A stretch of 64,000 nt of DNA. It comes from Ideonella oryzae (GTDB lineage: Bacteria > Pseudomonadota > Gammaproteobacteria > Burkholderiales > Burkholderiaceae_C). The notes under the pieces were generated by a model, which saw only the letters and a program-made list of their open reading frames with translations, was not told the origin of the DNA and searched no databases. The DNA lies in contig NZ_JAMXMC010000008.1 in assembly GCF_024055665.1 (NCBI RefSeq), positions 62,001 through 126,000 on the forward strand, written 5' to 3'. The first letter of the stretch is position 1. The number at the start of each line of letters is the position of its first letter. The position numbers and the translations under genes are program-made. Of this stretch, positions 16,301 to 26,747 are shown one piece after another.

Positions 16301-16867
16301 ATGAGCTGGAGCCAAGCCGTTGAGAAGACGGTGACAGGTTTGGGTTATGAACTCGTCGATGTCGAGAGATCGGCCGGCGGGTTGCTGCGCGTCTATATCG
16401 ACCGTGTACCCGGCAAGACCTACCCCACCGGAGGGCAGGAGTTCGTGACGGTCGAGGACTGCGAGGCGGTGACCCGTCAGCTGCAGTACGTGCTGGAGGT
16501 CGAGGACGTCGACTACGCCCGGCTCGAGGTGTCCTCGCCGGGGCTGGACCGTCCGCTCAAAACGGCTGAGCACTACGCCCGTTTCGCGGGTCAGCAGGTG
16601 CAGATCACCCTGAAATTGCCTTTCCAGGGCCGCAAGAAATATGAAGGCTTGCTGCAGGCCGCCGACACGGGCGAGGGCTGGCAGCTGGTGTTCCATGACG
16701 GCAAGGTCGACCAGGTCCTGGACTTCAGCCTGGACGAAGTGCGTGAAGCCCGGCTGGTGCCGGTGCTGGATTTCAAGGGCCGCCGCAACAAGGCCGCCCC
16801 CGCCGCCCAGCCCCAGTCCTCTGGCAATGCGGGCGATGAGACAACCGATGGAGGTCAAGAAGAATGA
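16301..16867 (+). CDS. rimP: Ribosome maturation factor RimP
   Basis: RimP assists maturation of the 30S subunit. The 188-residue product has the N-terminal alpha-beta domain with the conserved segment [12 protein letters not shown] (about 82-93) and the C-terminal SH3-like barrel, then a low-complexity Ala/Gln-rich tail. It opens the canonical rimP-nusA-infB-rbfA-truB operon and overlaps nusA by four bases. AGGAAAGG lies about 14 bases upstream of the ATG, rather far, so a slightly different start cannot be excluded. Confidence 0.92.
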   Translation: MSWSQAVEKTVTGLGYELVDVERSAGGLLRVYIDRVPGKTYPTGGQEFVTVEDCEAVTRQLQYVLEVEDVDYARLEVSSPGLDRPLKTAEHYARFAGQQVQITLKLPFQGRKKYEGLLQAADTGEGWQLVFHDGKVDQVLDFSLDEVREARLVPVLDFKGRRNKAAPAAQPQSSGNAGDETTDGGQEE

Positions 16868-18342
16868 ACCGCGAAATGCTGATGTTGGTGGATGCGATCT
16901 CGCGCGAGAAGGGCGTGGACCGCGAGGTGGTGTTCGGCGCGGTTGAACTGGCGCTGGCCTCTGCCACCAAGAAGCTGCACGGCGGCGAGGTGGACATCCG
17001 CGTGGCCATCGACCGCGACACCGGTGAGTACGAGACCTTCCGTCGCTGGCATGTGGTGCCCGATGAGGCCGGCCTGCAAATTCCCGATGCCGAGATCCTG
17101 CTGTTCGAGGCCAAGGAACAGATCTCCGACATCGAGGTGGACGACTACATCGAGGAGCCGATCGAATCGGTGCCCATCGGTCGCATCGGTGCCCAGGCTG
17201 CCAAGCAGGTCATCCTGCAGAAGATCCGCGACGCCGAGCGTGAGCAGCTGCTCAACGACTTTCTGGCCCGTGGTGAGAAGATCTTCGTGGGCACGGTCAA
17301 GCGTCTGGACAAGGGCGACATCATTGTCGAGTCCGGCCGCGTCGAAGGGCGCCTCAAGCGCAACGAGATGATCCCGAAGGAGAACCTGCGCACCGGCGAC
17401 CGCCTGCGCGCGTTCATCGGCGGCGTCGATCCGACCGCCCGCGGCCCGCAGATCATGCTCTCCCGCTCTGCCCCTGGCTTCATGGTCGAACTGTTCGCCC
17501 AGGAAGTGCCCGAGATCGAGCAAGGCCTGCTGGAGATCAAGAGCTGCGCCCGTGACCCTGGCAGCCGCGCCAAGATCGCCGTCGTCTCGCACGACAAGCG
17601 GGTCGATCCGATCGGCACCTGCGTCGGCGTGCGCGGTTCGCGCGTCACCGCCGTGACCAACGAACTCGCCGGCGAGCGCGTCGACATCGTGCTGTGGTCG
17701 GAGGATCCGGCCCAGTTCGTCATCGGCGCCCTGGCCCCGGCCAATGTGCAATCCATCGTCGTGGACGAGGAGAAGCACGCGATGGACGTGGTGGTCGACG
17801 AGGAGAATCTGGCGATCGCCATCGGCCGTGGCGGCCAGAACGTTCGCCTGGCCTCCGAGCTGACCGGCTGGCGCATCAACATCATGACGGCCGAGGAATC
17901 GGCGGCCAAGCAGGCGCAGGAGTCCGATGTCGTGCGCCGCCTGTTCGTCGAAAAGCTGGATGTGGACGAGGAAGTCGCCGACATCCTGATCGCCGATGGT
18001 TTCACCAGCCTGGAAGAAGTGGCGTATGTGCCGCTGCAGGAAATGCTGGAGATCGAAGGCTTCGACGAAGACACCGTCACCGAGCTGCGCAACCGAGCCA
18101 AGGATGCGCTGCTGACCATGGAAATCGTGCGCGAGGAGGGCGTGGGCGGCGTGTCCCAAGACCTGCGCGACCTGGAGGGCCTGAGCCCTGATCTGATCGC
18201 CAAGCTGGTGGCCGGGGGAGTCAATTCCCGCGACGACCTGGCGGACCTGGCCGTTGACGAACTGGTCGAGATGACCGGTGTCGACGAAGTCGAGGCCAAG
18301 GCGCTGATCATGAAGGCACGTGAACATTGGTTCAACGCCTGA
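16864..18342 (+). CDS. nusA: Transcription termination/antitermination factor NusA
   Basis: NusA binds RNA polymerase and nascent RNA, controlling pausing, termination and antitermination. The 492-residue product has the N-terminal polymerase-binding domain ([13 protein letters not shown]), an S1 domain, two KH domains (with the signature [13 protein letters not shown]) and two C-terminal acidic helical repeats, the full-length proteobacterial form. The start overlaps rimP (ATGA), and infB follows after 59 bases. Confidence 0.96.
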   Translation: MNREMLMLVDAISREKGVDREVVFGAVELALASATKKLHGGEVDIRVAIDRDTGEYETFRRWHVVPDEAGLQIPDAEILLFEAKEQISDIEVDDYIEEPIESVPIGRIGAQAAKQVILQKIRDAEREQLLNDFLARGEKIFVGTVKRLDKGDIIVESGRVEGRLKRNEMIPKENLRTGDRLRAFIGGVDPTARGPQIMLSRSAPGFMVELFAQEVPEIEQGLLEIKSCARDPGSRAKIAVVSHDKRVDPIGTCVGVRGSRVTAVTNELAGERVDIVLWSEDPAQFVIGALAPANVQSIVVDEEKHAMDVVVDEENLAIAIGRGGQNVRLASELTGWRINIMTAEESAAKQAQESDVVRRLFVEKLDVDEEVADILIADGFTSLEEVAYVPLQEMLEIEGFDEDTVTELRNRAKDALLTMEIVREEGVGGVSQDLRDLEGLSPDLIAKLVAGGVNSRDDLADLAVDELVEMTGVDEVEAKALIMKAREHWFNA

Positions 18343-18401
18343 ACTTCCAGAGTCCTCATACGAGCATCCACGCACACGGTACCCAGACAAGGAATCCAAG
18401 A

Positions 18402-21317
18402 ATGGCAGTGACCACCGTCGCCCAACTCGCCGCGGAGCTGAGCAGGCCCGCCGCGACGCTGCTAGAGCAGCTGAAGTCGGCCGGCGTCGCCAAGAACTCG
18501 CCCGAAGACTCGCTCAGCGAGTCGGACAAGGAGCGCCTGCTCGAGCACCTGCGCAATGCGCATGGCATGAGCTCTGGCGGCGACCGCAAGAAGATCACCT
18601 TGACCCGCAAATCGACCAGCGAGATCAAGCAGGCCGATGCGAGCGGCAAGGCGCGCACTATCCAGGTGGAGGTGCGCAAGAAGCGCACCTTCATCAAGCG
18701 TGACGACATCCCGGGCGGTTCCACCGCAGAGGATGCCGCCGCCGCCGAGGAGGCCGAACTGGCCCGCCGCGAGGAAGAGGCCCGTCGCCAAGCCGAGCTG
18801 ATCCGTCAGCAGGAAGAGGAACTGGCCGAAAAGCGCCGCCAGCGCGAGGAGCAGGAGCGCCTCGAGCGCGAGGCTGCCGCCAAGGCCGCCGCAGAAGCGG
18901 CTGCGGCCAAGGCCGCCGCGGAAGAAGCGGCGAAGGCCGCTGCCGAAGCCGCTGCTGCGGCGCAGGCCAAGGCAGCGGCCGAAGCCGCCGCGAGCCAGCC
19001 TCCCGCCGAGAAGACGGTGGTGGCCGCACCGGTTGTCGCTGCACCCGCCGCGCCGGTGGCTGCGCCTGAGCCCGCACCGGCACCCAAGCCGGCCCTGCGC
19101 GTGGTCAAGGCATCTGCCGGACAGGATGCCGAGGAGGCCAAGCGCCTGGCCGATCTGGCCGAGCGCCGCAAGCGTGCCGAGGCCGAAGCGGCTGCCATCC
19201 GCGACATGATGGCCCGCAAGTCCAAGGTGATGGTGGCCAAGAAGCCGGAAGAACCCAAGCCGGTCGAGGCCAGCAAGGAAGGCATCAAGGGCACCATCCA
19301 CAAGACGGCCGCCAAGCCAGGTGCACCCGCGCCGGCTGCTGGCGCGCCGTCGGCGGCCAAGCCGGGCGACAAGAAGTCGGTCAAGTCCGAGAAGCTGTCG
19401 TCCAGCTGGGCCGACGATGCCAAGAAGCGCGGTGCCGGTGCCGGCAAGCCGCGCACCGACATGTCGAGCAATCGTCCGGGCTGGCGCGCGCCGCGCGGCG
19501 GCCGCCGTGGCGATGGCCGTGACGAGCGTGCCAGCACCTTCCAGGCGCCGACCGAGCCGGTGGTGCAGGAAGTGCACGTGCCCGAAACCATCTCGGTCGC
19601 CGATCTGGCGCACAAGATGTCGGTCAAGGCCAGCGAAGTCATCAAGAAGATGATGCTGTTGGGCCAGATGGTCACCATCAACCAGCAGCTGGACCAGGAA
19701 ACCGCGATGATCGTCGTGGAAGAAATGGGCCACAAGGCACTGGCGGCCAAGCTGGACGATCCGGAAGCCTTCTCCGAGGAGGAAGAGGCCGCAGCCGGTG
19801 GCGATGCCCTGCCGCGTGCGCCGGTGGTGACCGTGATGGGTCACGTCGACCACGGCAAGACCTCGCTGCTGGACTACATTCGCCGCAGCCGCGTGGCTGC
19901 GGGCGAAGCCGGCGGCATCACCCAGCACATCGGTGCGTACCACGTGGAAACCCCGCGCGGCATGATCACCTTCCTGGATACCCCGGGCCACGAGGCCTTC
20001 ACGGCCATGCGTGCCCGCGGTGCCAAGGCCACCGACATCGTCATCCTGGTGGTGGCGGCCGACGATGGCGTCATGCCGCAGACCAAGGAAGCCATTGCCC
20101 ACGCCAAGGCGGCCGGCGTGCCGATCGTGGTCGCGATGACCAAGATCGACAAGCCCGAAGCCAACCCGGATCGCCTCAAGAGCGAACTGGTGGCCGAAGA
20201 GGTGGTGCCGGAAGACTTCGGTGGCGACAGCCCCTTCGTCGGCGTCTCGTCCAAGACCGGTCAGGGCATCGACGCGCTGCTGGAGCAGGTGCTGCTGCAG
20301 GCCGAGGTGCTGGAACTGAAGGCGCCCATCGACGCGATGGCCAAGGGCATCGTGATCGAAGCCCGCCTGGACAAGGGTCGCGGCCCGGTGGCCACCGTGC
20401 TGGTGCAGACCGGCACGCTCAAGCGTGGCGACGTGGTGTTGGCCGGTGCCAGTTATGGCCGCGTGCGTGCCATGCTGGACGAAGACGGTCATAACACGGC
20501 CGAGGCCGGTCCCTCCATCCCGGTGGAGATCCAGGGCCTGACCGAGGTGCCTGCCGCGGGTGATGACTTCATGGTGCTGGCCGACGAACGCCGTGCCCGT
20601 GAAATTGCCACCTTCCGCCAGGGTAAGTACCGCGACGTCAAGCTGGCCAAGCAACAGGCCGCCAAGCTGGAGTCCATGTTCGAGAACATGGGCGAAGGCC
20701 AGGCCCAGACCCTGCCGTTGATCGTCAAGGCCGACGTGCAAGGCTCGCAGGAAGCGCTGGTCGCCTCGCTGCTCAAGCTCTCCACCGACGAGGTGCGGGT
20801 GCAGGTCGTGCATGCGGCCGTGGGCGGCATCAGCGAGTCGGACGTCAACCTGGCAATCGCCTCCAAGGCCGTCATCATCGGCTTCAACACCCGCGCGGAC
20901 GCCAATGCCCGCAAGGTGGCCGATGGCAACGGCGTGGACATCCGCTACTACAACGTCATCTACGACGCAGTGGACGAGGTGAAGGCGGCGATGGCCGGCA
21001 TGCTGGCACCCGAGCAGCGCGAGGAGATCATCGGCATGGCCGAGATCCGCCTGGTGTTCGTGGCGACCAAGATCGGCACGATTGCCGGCTCGATGGTCAC
21101 CTCCGGTGTGGTGCGTCGCAACGCCAGGTTCCGCCTGCTGCGCGACAACATCGTGATCTACACGGGCGACATCGAATCGGTGCGACGCGAGAAGGACGAC
21201 GTGCGCGAGGTCAAGGAAGGCTTCGAGTGCGGTATCAAGCTCAAGAACTACACCGACATCAAGGAAGGCGACCAGCTCGAGGTCTTCGAGATCAAGGAAG
21301 TGGCCCGGACCCTGTGA
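18402..21317 (+). CDS. infB: Translation initiation factor IF-2
   Basis: IF-2 is the GTPase that brings initiator tRNA to the 30S subunit and promotes subunit joining. The 971-residue product has an N-terminal IF2-specific domain, a long charged Ala/Glu/Lys-rich linker (about 120-400), and the conserved C-terminal half with G1 GHVDHGKT at 480-487, G3 DTPGHEAF and G4 TKID. AAGGA eight bases upstream supports the ATG at 18402; the frame opens further upstream without a better site. An internal start could produce a shorter isoform as in E. coli, but I cannot confirm one. Confidence 0.96.
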   Translation: MAVTTVAQLAAELSRPAATLLEQLKSAGVAKNSPEDSLSESDKERLLEHLRNAHGMSSGGDRKKITLTRKSTSEIKQADASGKARTIQVEVRKKRTFIKRDDIPGGSTAEDAAAAEEAELARREEEARRQAELIRQQEEELAEKRRQREEQERLEREAAAKAAAEAAAAKAAAEEAAKAAAEAAAAAQAKAAAEAAASQPPAEKTVVAAPVVAAPAAPVAAPEPAPAPKPALRVVKASAGQDAEEAKRLADLAERRKRAEAEAAAIRDMMARKSKVMVAKKPEEPKPVEASKEGIKGTIHKTAAKPGAPAPAAGAPSAAKPGDKKSVKSEKLSSSWADDAKKRGAGAGKPRTDMSSNRPGWRAPRGGRRGDGRDERASTFQAPTEPVVQEVHVPETISVADLAHKMSVKASEVIKKMMLLGQMVTINQQLDQETAMIVVEEMGHKALAAKLDDPEAFSEEEEAAAGGDALPRAPVVTVMGHVDHGKTSLLDYIRRSRVAAGEAGGITQHIGAYHVETPRGMITFLDTPGHEAFTAMRARGAKATDIVILVVAADDGVMPQTKEAIAHAKAAGVPIVVAMTKIDKPEANPDRLKSELVAEEVVPEDFGGDSPFVGVSSKTGQGIDALLEQVLLQAEVLELKAPIDAMAKGIVIEARLDKGRGPVATVLVQTGTLKRGDVVLAGASYGRVRAMLDEDGHNTAEAGPSIPVEIQGLTEVPAAGDDFMVLADERRAREIATFRQGKYRDVKLAKQQAAKLESMFENMGEGQAQTLPLIVKADVQGSQEALVASLLKLSTDEVRVQVVHAAVGGISESDVNLAIASKAVIIGFNTRADANARKVADGNGVDIRYYNVIYDAVDEVKAAMAGMLAPEQREEIIGMAEIRLVFVATKIGTIAGSMVTSGVVRRNARFRLLRDNIVIYTGDIESVRREKDDVREVKEGFECGIKLKNYTDIKEGDQLEVFEIKEVARTL

Positions 21318-21398
21318 TTCCCATGCTCCCGGCCGGTCGCCATCCCCTGTGGGGCTGGCGGGTCGGCGGAGCCGGAACCGCACAGACGACCGGTTCGG

Positions 21399-21423
21399 AG
21401 CCCCGCCTTGGCGGGGCTTCCCC
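21399..21423 (+). terminator. Terminator-like hairpin between infB and rbfA
   Basis: A perfect 8-bp stem (AGCCCCGC / GCGGGGCT, loop CTTG) is followed by TCCCCTTTTC, an imperfect U tract. Its position inside the operon suggests partial termination that would lower rbfA-truB expression relative to infB. Confidence 0.6.
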
Positions 21424-21440
21424 TTTTCAAAGGCACAGCC

Positions 21441-21806
21441 ATGCGACACAAACGCAGTGTTCCCAACCGCAGCTTCCGGGTGGCCGACCAGATCCAGCGC
21501 GATGTGGCCGAGCTGATCCGTGATCTGAAGGACCCCCGCATCGGCATGGTCACGATCAATGCCGTGGAGGTCACGCCCGACTACGCCCATGCCAAGGTGC
21601 TGTTCTCGCTGCTGGTCGGCGATCCGGTGACCACCGAGGTGGCGCTCAACGAGGCGGCCGGCTTCGTGCGCAATGGTCTGTTCAAGCGCCTGTCCATCCA
21701 CACCGTGCCCACGCTGCATTTCAAGTTTGACCAGACCACCGAGCGGGCGGCCGGCTTGAGCGCGCTGATCCAGCAGGCCAATGCGACCCGGGCCAAGGAT
21801 GACTGA
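21441..21806 (+). CDS. rbfA: Ribosome-binding factor A
   Basis: RbfA binds the 30S subunit and helps 16S rRNA 5'-end processing, notably in the cold. The 121-residue KH-like protein has the usual N terminus ([14 protein letters not shown]) and the segment [15 protein letters not shown] seven bases upstream selects the ATG at 21441 over an upstream in-frame start. The stop lies within the start region of truB. Confidence 0.93.
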   Translation: MRHKRSVPNRSFRVADQIQRDVAELIRDLKDPRIGMVTINAVEVTPDYAHAKVLFSLLVGDPVTTEVALNEAAGFVRNGLFKRLSIHTVPTLHFKFDQTTERAAGLSALIQQANATRAKDD

Positions 21807-21813
21807 GTTGGTC

Positions 21814-22782
21814 ATGAACGACACCCCGGTCTCGGCGCCGCGGCCGCGCATCGTGCGCCGGCCGGTGCATGGCGTGCTGTTGCTCGACAAGCCGCTGGGC
21901 CTGTCGAGCAACGACGCGCTGCAGAAGGCCAAGCGCCTGTTCCGCGCCGAGAAGGCGGGCCATACCGGCACGCTGGATCCGCTGGCCTCCGGACTGCTGC
22001 CGCTCTGTTTTGGTGCGGCCACCAAGTTCTCGCAGGCCAGCCTGGAGGCCGACAAGGCCTATGCCGCCACCCTGCGCCTGGGCCAGAACCGGGTGGGTGG
22101 CGACATGGAAGGCGAGATCGTCCGCGAGCGCCCGGTCGACGTGACGATGGCCGCCATCGAGGCCGCCTGCGCGGGCTTCACCGGCCTGATCTCCCAACTG
22201 CCGCCCATGCACTCCGCCCTGAAGAAGGACGGCAAGGCACTGTACGAATACGCCCGGGCCGGGATCGAGGTGGAACGTGAGCCGCGCCAAGTGCGCATTC
22301 ACGCCATCGACATCCTGGGCTGGGATGCTGCGGCCTGCACCTTGCAACTGGCGGTGCGCTGCAGCAAGGGCACCTACATCCGCACCCTGGCCGAGGACAT
22401 CGGCGAGGTGCTGGGTTGCGGTGCCCACCTGGCCGGGCTGCGCCGCACCCACAGTGGCGGTCTGGATGTGGCCCATGCGGTCACGCTGGACCGGCTGGCC
22501 GAGCTCGACGAGGCCGATCGGGACGCGCTGCTGCGTGGCCCGGACTGCATGCTCGCCGACTGGCCCGCGGTGTGCTTGCCCATGGACGAGGCCGGCCGCT
22601 TCCTCACCGGGATGCGGCGCAAGGTGCAGACGACCGACATGCCGGCGGTGCGCGTCTACGGGCCCAACCCGTCCACCTTCTTGGGCAGTGCCCATGTCAC
22701 CGCCGGTGAACTGATCCCCGACCGCTTGCTCAGCCCCATCGAGGTGCAGGCCCTGTTGGTCAACCAGAAAGAAACTCCATGA
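21814..22782 (+). CDS. truB: tRNA pseudouridine(55) synthase
   Basis: TruB isomerises U55 of elongator tRNAs to pseudouridine. The 322-residue product carries the catalytic motif HTGTLDPLASG with Asp55 and the C-terminal PUA-like region. Two starts are possible: ATG at 21799, overlapping the rbfA stop, and ATG at 21814, which has GAG six bases upstream and is preferred. It ends with a four-base overlap with typA, so the operon continues. Confidence 0.94.
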   Translation: MNDTPVSAPRPRIVRRPVHGVLLLDKPLGLSSNDALQKAKRLFRAEKAGHTGTLDPLASGLLPLCFGAATKFSQASLEADKAYAATLRLGQNRVGGDMEGEIVRERPVDVTMAAIEAACAGFTGLISQLPPMHSALKKDGKALYEYARAGIEVEREPRQVRIHAIDILGWDAAACTLQLAVRCSKGTYIRTLAEDIGEVLGCGAHLAGLRRTHSGGLDVAHAVTLDRLAELDEADRDALLRGPDCMLADWPAVCLPMDEAGRFLTGMRRKVQTTDMPAVRVYGPNPSTFLGSAHVTAGELIPDRLLSPIEVQALLVNQKETP

Positions 22783-24602
22783 CCCGTCAGATTCGCAACA
22801 TCGCCATCATCGCCCACGTCGACCATGGCAAAACCACCATGGTCGACCAGTTGCTCCGCCAATCGGGCACCTTCGCAGAGCACGAGAAGGTCGTCGACAC
22901 CGTGATGGACAACAACGCCATTGAGCGTGAGCGTGGCATCACCATCCTGGCCAAGAATTGCGCGGTCAGCTGGGAAGGCACGCACATCAACATCGTCGAC
23001 ACCCCGGGACACGCGGACTTCGGCGGCGAGGTGGAGCGCGCTCTGTCCATGGTGGACGGTGTGGTGCTGCTGATCGACGCCCAGGAAGGCCCGATGCCGC
23101 AGACCCGCTTCGTGACCAAGAAGGCGCTGGCCCTGGGCCTGAAGCCCATCGTCGTGGTCAACAAGGTGGACAAGCCGGGTGCCAAGCCGGACGCCGTGAT
23201 CAACGCCGCCTTCGACCTGTTCGACAAGCTGGGCGCCACCGACGAGCAGCTGGACTTCCCGGTGGTCTACGCCTCGGGCATCAACGGCTGGTCCTCGCTG
23301 GAAGAAGGCGAGCCGGGGGCCCAGTGGGGCCCCGACATGTCGGCCCTGTTCAACACCATCCTCAAGCACGTGCCCACCCATCAGGGCAATCCGGATGCCT
23401 CGCTGCAGTTGCAGATCTCGGCGCTGGATTACTCCACCTTCGTCGGCCGCATCGGCGTGGGTCGCATCAGCCAGGGCACCCTGAAGCCCTCGATGGACGT
23501 GCTGGTGATGGAAGGCCCGGATGGCAAGAGCTTCAAGGGCCGCGTCAACCAGGTGCTGACCTTCCAGGGCCTGGACCGTGTCCAGGTGACTGAAGCCGGC
23601 CCGGGCGACATCGTGCTGATCAATGGCATCGAGGAGATCGGCATCGGCGTCACGCTGACCAGCCCCAGCGATCCGGCCCCGCTGCCGATGCTGAAGGTGG
23701 ATGAGCCGACGCTGACGATGAACTTCTGCGTCAACACCTCGCCGCTGGCCGGCCGTGAAGGCAAGTACGTCACCAGCCGCCAGATCTGGGACCGCCTGCA
23801 GAAGGAACTGCAGAGCAACGTGGCGCTGCGCGTCTCTGAAACCAGCGAGGACGGTGTCTTCGAGGTGATGGGCCGTGGCGAACTGCACCTGACCATCCTG
23901 CTGGAGAACATGCGCCGCGAGGGCTACGAACTGGCCGTGGGCAAGCCGCGCGTGGTGTTCCGTGACATCGACGGCGTCAAGTGCGAGCCGATCGAGATGG
24001 TCACCGCCGACGTGGAAGAGCAGCACCAGGGCGGCGTGATGCAGGCCTTGGGCGAGCGCAAGGGCGAACTGGTCAACATGGAGCCGGACGGCCGTGGCCG
24101 CGTGCGCCTGGAGTACCGTATCCCGGCGCGGGGCCTGATCGGTTTCTCCAACGAGTTCCTGAACCTGACCCGCGGCTCGGGCCTGATCTCCAACATCTTC
24201 GACGGCTACGAGCCGCACAAGGGCGACATCGCCGGCCGCAAGAACGGCGTGCTGATCTCGATGGATGCCGGCGAGATCTTCACCTACGCCCTGGGCAAGC
24301 TGGACGATCGCGGCCGCATGTTCGTCAAGCCGAACGACCCGGTCTATGAAGGCATGATCGTCGGCATCCACAGCCGCGACAACGATCTGATCGTCAACGC
24401 CACCCGCACCAAGCAGCTGACCAACTTCCGCGTCAGCGGCAAGGAAGACGCGATCAAGGTCACGCCGCCGATCGAGTTGACGCTGGAGTACGGTGTCGAG
24501 TTCATCGAGGACGATGAGCTGGTCGAAATCACGCCCAAGTCGATCCGCCTGCGCAAGCGCCACCTGAGCGAGCACGACCGCAAGCGCGCCGCCCGCGCAT
24601 GA
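22779..24602 (+). CDS. typA: Translational GTPase TypA/BipA
   Basis: TypA (BipA) is a ribosome-associated GTPase involved in 50S assembly and stress or cold adaptation. The 607-residue product has G1 AHVDHGKT near 12-19, [16 protein letters not shown], and the EF-G-like domains III and V followed by the TypA-specific C-terminal domain. It overlaps truB and the following EamA gene by four bases each, so it is embedded in the operon. Confidence 0.96.
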   Translation: MTRQIRNIAIIAHVDHGKTTMVDQLLRQSGTFAEHEKVVDTVMDNNAIERERGITILAKNCAVSWEGTHINIVDTPGHADFGGEVERALSMVDGVVLLIDAQEGPMPQTRFVTKKALALGLKPIVVVNKVDKPGAKPDAVINAAFDLFDKLGATDEQLDFPVVYASGINGWSSLEEGEPGAQWGPDMSALFNTILKHVPTHQGNPDASLQLQISALDYSTFVGRIGVGRISQGTLKPSMDVLVMEGPDGKSFKGRVNQVLTFQGLDRVQVTEAGPGDIVLINGIEEIGIGVTLTSPSDPAPLPMLKVDEPTLTMNFCVNTSPLAGREGKYVTSRQIWDRLQKELQSNVALRVSETSEDGVFEVMGRGELHLTILLENMRREGYELAVGKPRVVFRDIDGVKCEPIEMVTADVEEQHQGGVMQALGERKGELVNMEPDGRGRVRLEYRIPARGLIGFSNEFLNLTRGSGLISNIFDGYEPHKGDIAGRKNGVLISMDAGEIFTYALGKLDDRGRMFVKPNDPVYEGMIVGIHSRDNDLIVNATRTKQLTNFRVSGKEDAIKVTPPIELTLEYGVEFIEDDELVEITPKSIRLRKRHLSEHDRKRAARA

Positions 24603-25522
24603 CCCCCGTGGCCCCCATGATGAGCCACCGCCGTGCGGTGGCCACCATGGTGCTGGCCACGCTGCTCTGGAGCATCGCCGGGGTCGTTACCCGGCACCTG
24701 GACTCGGCCGCCTCCTTCGAGGTGACCTTCTGGCGCAGCGCGGCCAATGCGCTGGCCATGGTCGTGCTGCTGGCCTGGCAGATGGGCCCGCGCGCGCTCT
24801 GGCGCAGCCTGCACCAGGGTGGGGCGGTGCTGTGGTGGTCTGGCCTGGGCTGGGGCGTCATGTACACCGCCTTCATGGTGGCGCTCACGCTGACCACCGT
24901 GGCCAATGTGCTGATCACCGAGGCGCTGTCGCCTTTGCTGACGGCGCTGATCGCCCGCTTCGTGCTCAGGCAGCAGCTGCCGCTGCGCACCTGGGTGGCC
25001 ATTGCCATGGCCAGCGGCGGCATCGCGTGGATGCACGCCTCCCATGTGGCCGGCGGTGACCTGCGCCACCTGCTGGGCACGGGGCTGGCCCTGCTGGTGC
25101 CGCTGTGCAGCGCCCTGGTGTGGGTGCTGATGCAGGTGAATGCGCGCCGTGCGACCGAGCGTCAGCAGGACCTGTCGGCTGCGGTGCTGATCGGCGCCGT
25201 GCTGTCGGCCGCCGTCTCGCTGCCGCTGGCCTGGCCGCTGCAGGCGTCGGCCCATGACATGCAGTTGCTCAGCCTGCTGGGCGTGGTCCAACTGGCCATT
25301 CCCTGCGTGATGGCGGTGGCTGCGGGCCGGGTGCTCAAGGCCCCGGAGGCCTCATTGCTGGGGCAGCTGGAGATCGTCTTCGGCGTGGCCTGGACCTGGC
25401 TGGGGACGGCCGAGGCGCCCACCCCAGCCGTGCTGGGGGGCGGCCTGCTGGTGCTGGGCGCACTGACGGCCAACGAGGGACTGGCCCTGTGGCGCAGCCG
25501 GGCCACCGCCGCGCGGGGCTGA
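24599..25522 (+). CDS. EamA-family (DMT superfamily) transporter
   Basis: Ten-helix inner-membrane transporter with two EamA repeats; family members export amino acids, metabolites or drugs, and the substrate cannot be told here. The 307-residue product has the typical first helix (ATLLWSIAGVVTR) and the helix-4 segment LTLTTVANVLITEALSPL. It overlaps the typA stop by four bases, an unusual partner for a translation operon and probably a lineage-specific addition. Confidence 0.82.
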   Translation: MTPVAPMMSHRRAVATMVLATLLWSIAGVVTRHLDSAASFEVTFWRSAANALAMVVLLAWQMGPRALWRSLHQGGAVLWWSGLGWGVMYTAFMVALTLTTVANVLITEALSPLLTALIARFVLRQQLPLRTWVAIAMASGGIAWMHASHVAGGDLRHLLGTGLALLVPLCSALVWVLMQVNARRATERQQDLSAAVLIGAVLSAAVSLPLAWPLQASAHDMQLLSLLGVVQLAIPCVMAVAAGRVLKAPEASLLGQLEIVFGVAWTWLGTAEAPTPAVLGGGLLVLGALTANEGLALWRSRATAARG

Positions 25523-25595
25523 GGCGCCCTCCGTTTTCGGCGACGGCACAATGGGGCGATGAGCCGGCCCATCGACCGGCCGGAGACACGCTCGC

Positions 25596-26717
25596 ATGCA
25601 ATCGGACGACTTTTCGCCTGCACTCTGTTCGGGCGGCCAGGTGCTGGCCCGTCGCCAGGGACCGCTGGGCCTGATCACGCTCAATCGCGCCGCGGCGCTC
25701 AACGCGCTCTCGCTGGCCATGGTGCGCGACCTGACCACGGCGCTGCTGCAGTGGCGCGAGGACCCGGCGGTCAAGGCCGTGCTGGTGCAGGGCGCTGGCC
25801 GCGAGGGCAAGCCGCCGGCCTTCTGCGCCGGTGGCGACATCCGCTTCTTCCACCAGGCGGCCTTGGCCGGCGACCCGCGGCTGGAGGACTTCTTCACCGA
25901 GGAATACGCCCTCAACCACCTGATTCACCACTACCCCAAGCCCTGCATTGCGCTGATGGATGGGGTTTGCATGGGCGGGGGCATGGGCATCAGCCAGGGC
26001 GCTTCGCTGCGGGTGGTGACCGAGTTCAGCAAGCTCGCCATGCCCGAAACCCACATCGGCCTGTTCCCGGATGTGGGCGGCGGCTGGTTTCTGGCCCGCT
26101 GCCCGGGCCATGTGGGCGAATACCTGGCCCTGAGCGGCGAGGTGCTGGGCGCGGCCGACGCCATCGCCTTCGGCCTGGCCGACGTGCAGCTGCCTTCGGC
26201 CGGGCTGCCCGCGCTGGTGGAAGCGCTGGGTGACGGCTCGTCCGCCAACGGCCCCCAACTGGAAGCGGCGGTGCGTGCCCGGGCCGTGGCGGCCGGTGAA
26301 GGTCGGCTGGCCGCGTTGCAAGGGCAGATCGACTTGCATTTCAGCCACGCCACGCTGGGCGAGATCATCGCCTCGCTGGCGGCAGACGACAGCGACTGGG
26401 CGCGGCATACGCTGGGCGTGCTGCGCAAGCGCTCGCCGCTGATGATGGCCGTCGCGCTGGAGCAGGTGCGCCGCGCCCGTCACATGAGCCTGGGCGAGGA
26501 CCTGCGCATGGAGCGTGACCTGGTGCGTCACTGCTTCCACCTGCGTCCGGGCACCGCCAGCGAGACGGTGGAGGGCATCCGCGCGTTGGTGGTCGACAAG
26601 GACCACCAGCCGCGCTGGAACCCGGCCCGGGTGGAGGACGTGACGCCAGACCAGGTGGCCGCCTTCTTCGCCAGCCCCTGGCCCGCGGTGGTCCACCCGC
26701 TGCGCGCGCTGGACTGA
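25596..26717 (+). CDS. Enoyl-CoA hydratase/isomerase family, 3-hydroxyisobutyryl-CoA hydrolase-like
   Basis: The 373-residue crotonase-fold protein has the ECH_2 length and features of 3-hydroxyisobutyryl-CoA hydrolases of valine breakdown: oxyanion segments PAFCAGGDIR and GVCMGGGMGIS, and the family signature MPETHIGLFPDVGGGWFL with its catalytic Glu/Asp positions. The role is cytoplasmic thioester hydrolysis. It stands alone, without other valine-degradation genes nearby, so the true substrate is uncertain. A stem-loop overlaps its stop codon. Confidence 0.82.
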   Translation: MQSDDFSPALCSGGQVLARRQGPLGLITLNRAAALNALSLAMVRDLTTALLQWREDPAVKAVLVQGAGREGKPPAFCAGGDIRFFHQAALAGDPRLEDFFTEEYALNHLIHHYPKPCIALMDGVCMGGGMGISQGASLRVVTEFSKLAMPETHIGLFPDVGGGWFLARCPGHVGEYLALSGEVLGAADAIAFGLADVQLPSAGLPALVEALGDGSSANGPQLEAAVRARAVAAGEGRLAALQGQIDLHFSHATLGEIIASLAADDSDWARHTLGVLRKRSPLMMAVALEQVRRARHMSLGEDLRMERDLVRHCFHLRPGTASETVEGIRALVVDKDHQPRWNPARVEDVTPDQVAAFFASPWPAVVHPLRALD

Positions 26718-26747
26718 GCCAGCGCGCGACAGCGGCGCAGGGCGCGT

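Noticed and set aside
18462-22055. Open frame of about 1200 codons on the minus strand opposite infB
   Set aside because: High-GC antisense shadow: composition is Gly/His/Leu-rich without domain motifs, and the plus strand has a complete operon.
26703-26728. 10-bp hairpin across the stop codon of the hydratase-like gene
   Set aside because: Perfect stem but no T tract; not called a terminator. It may be codon-driven GC repetition.
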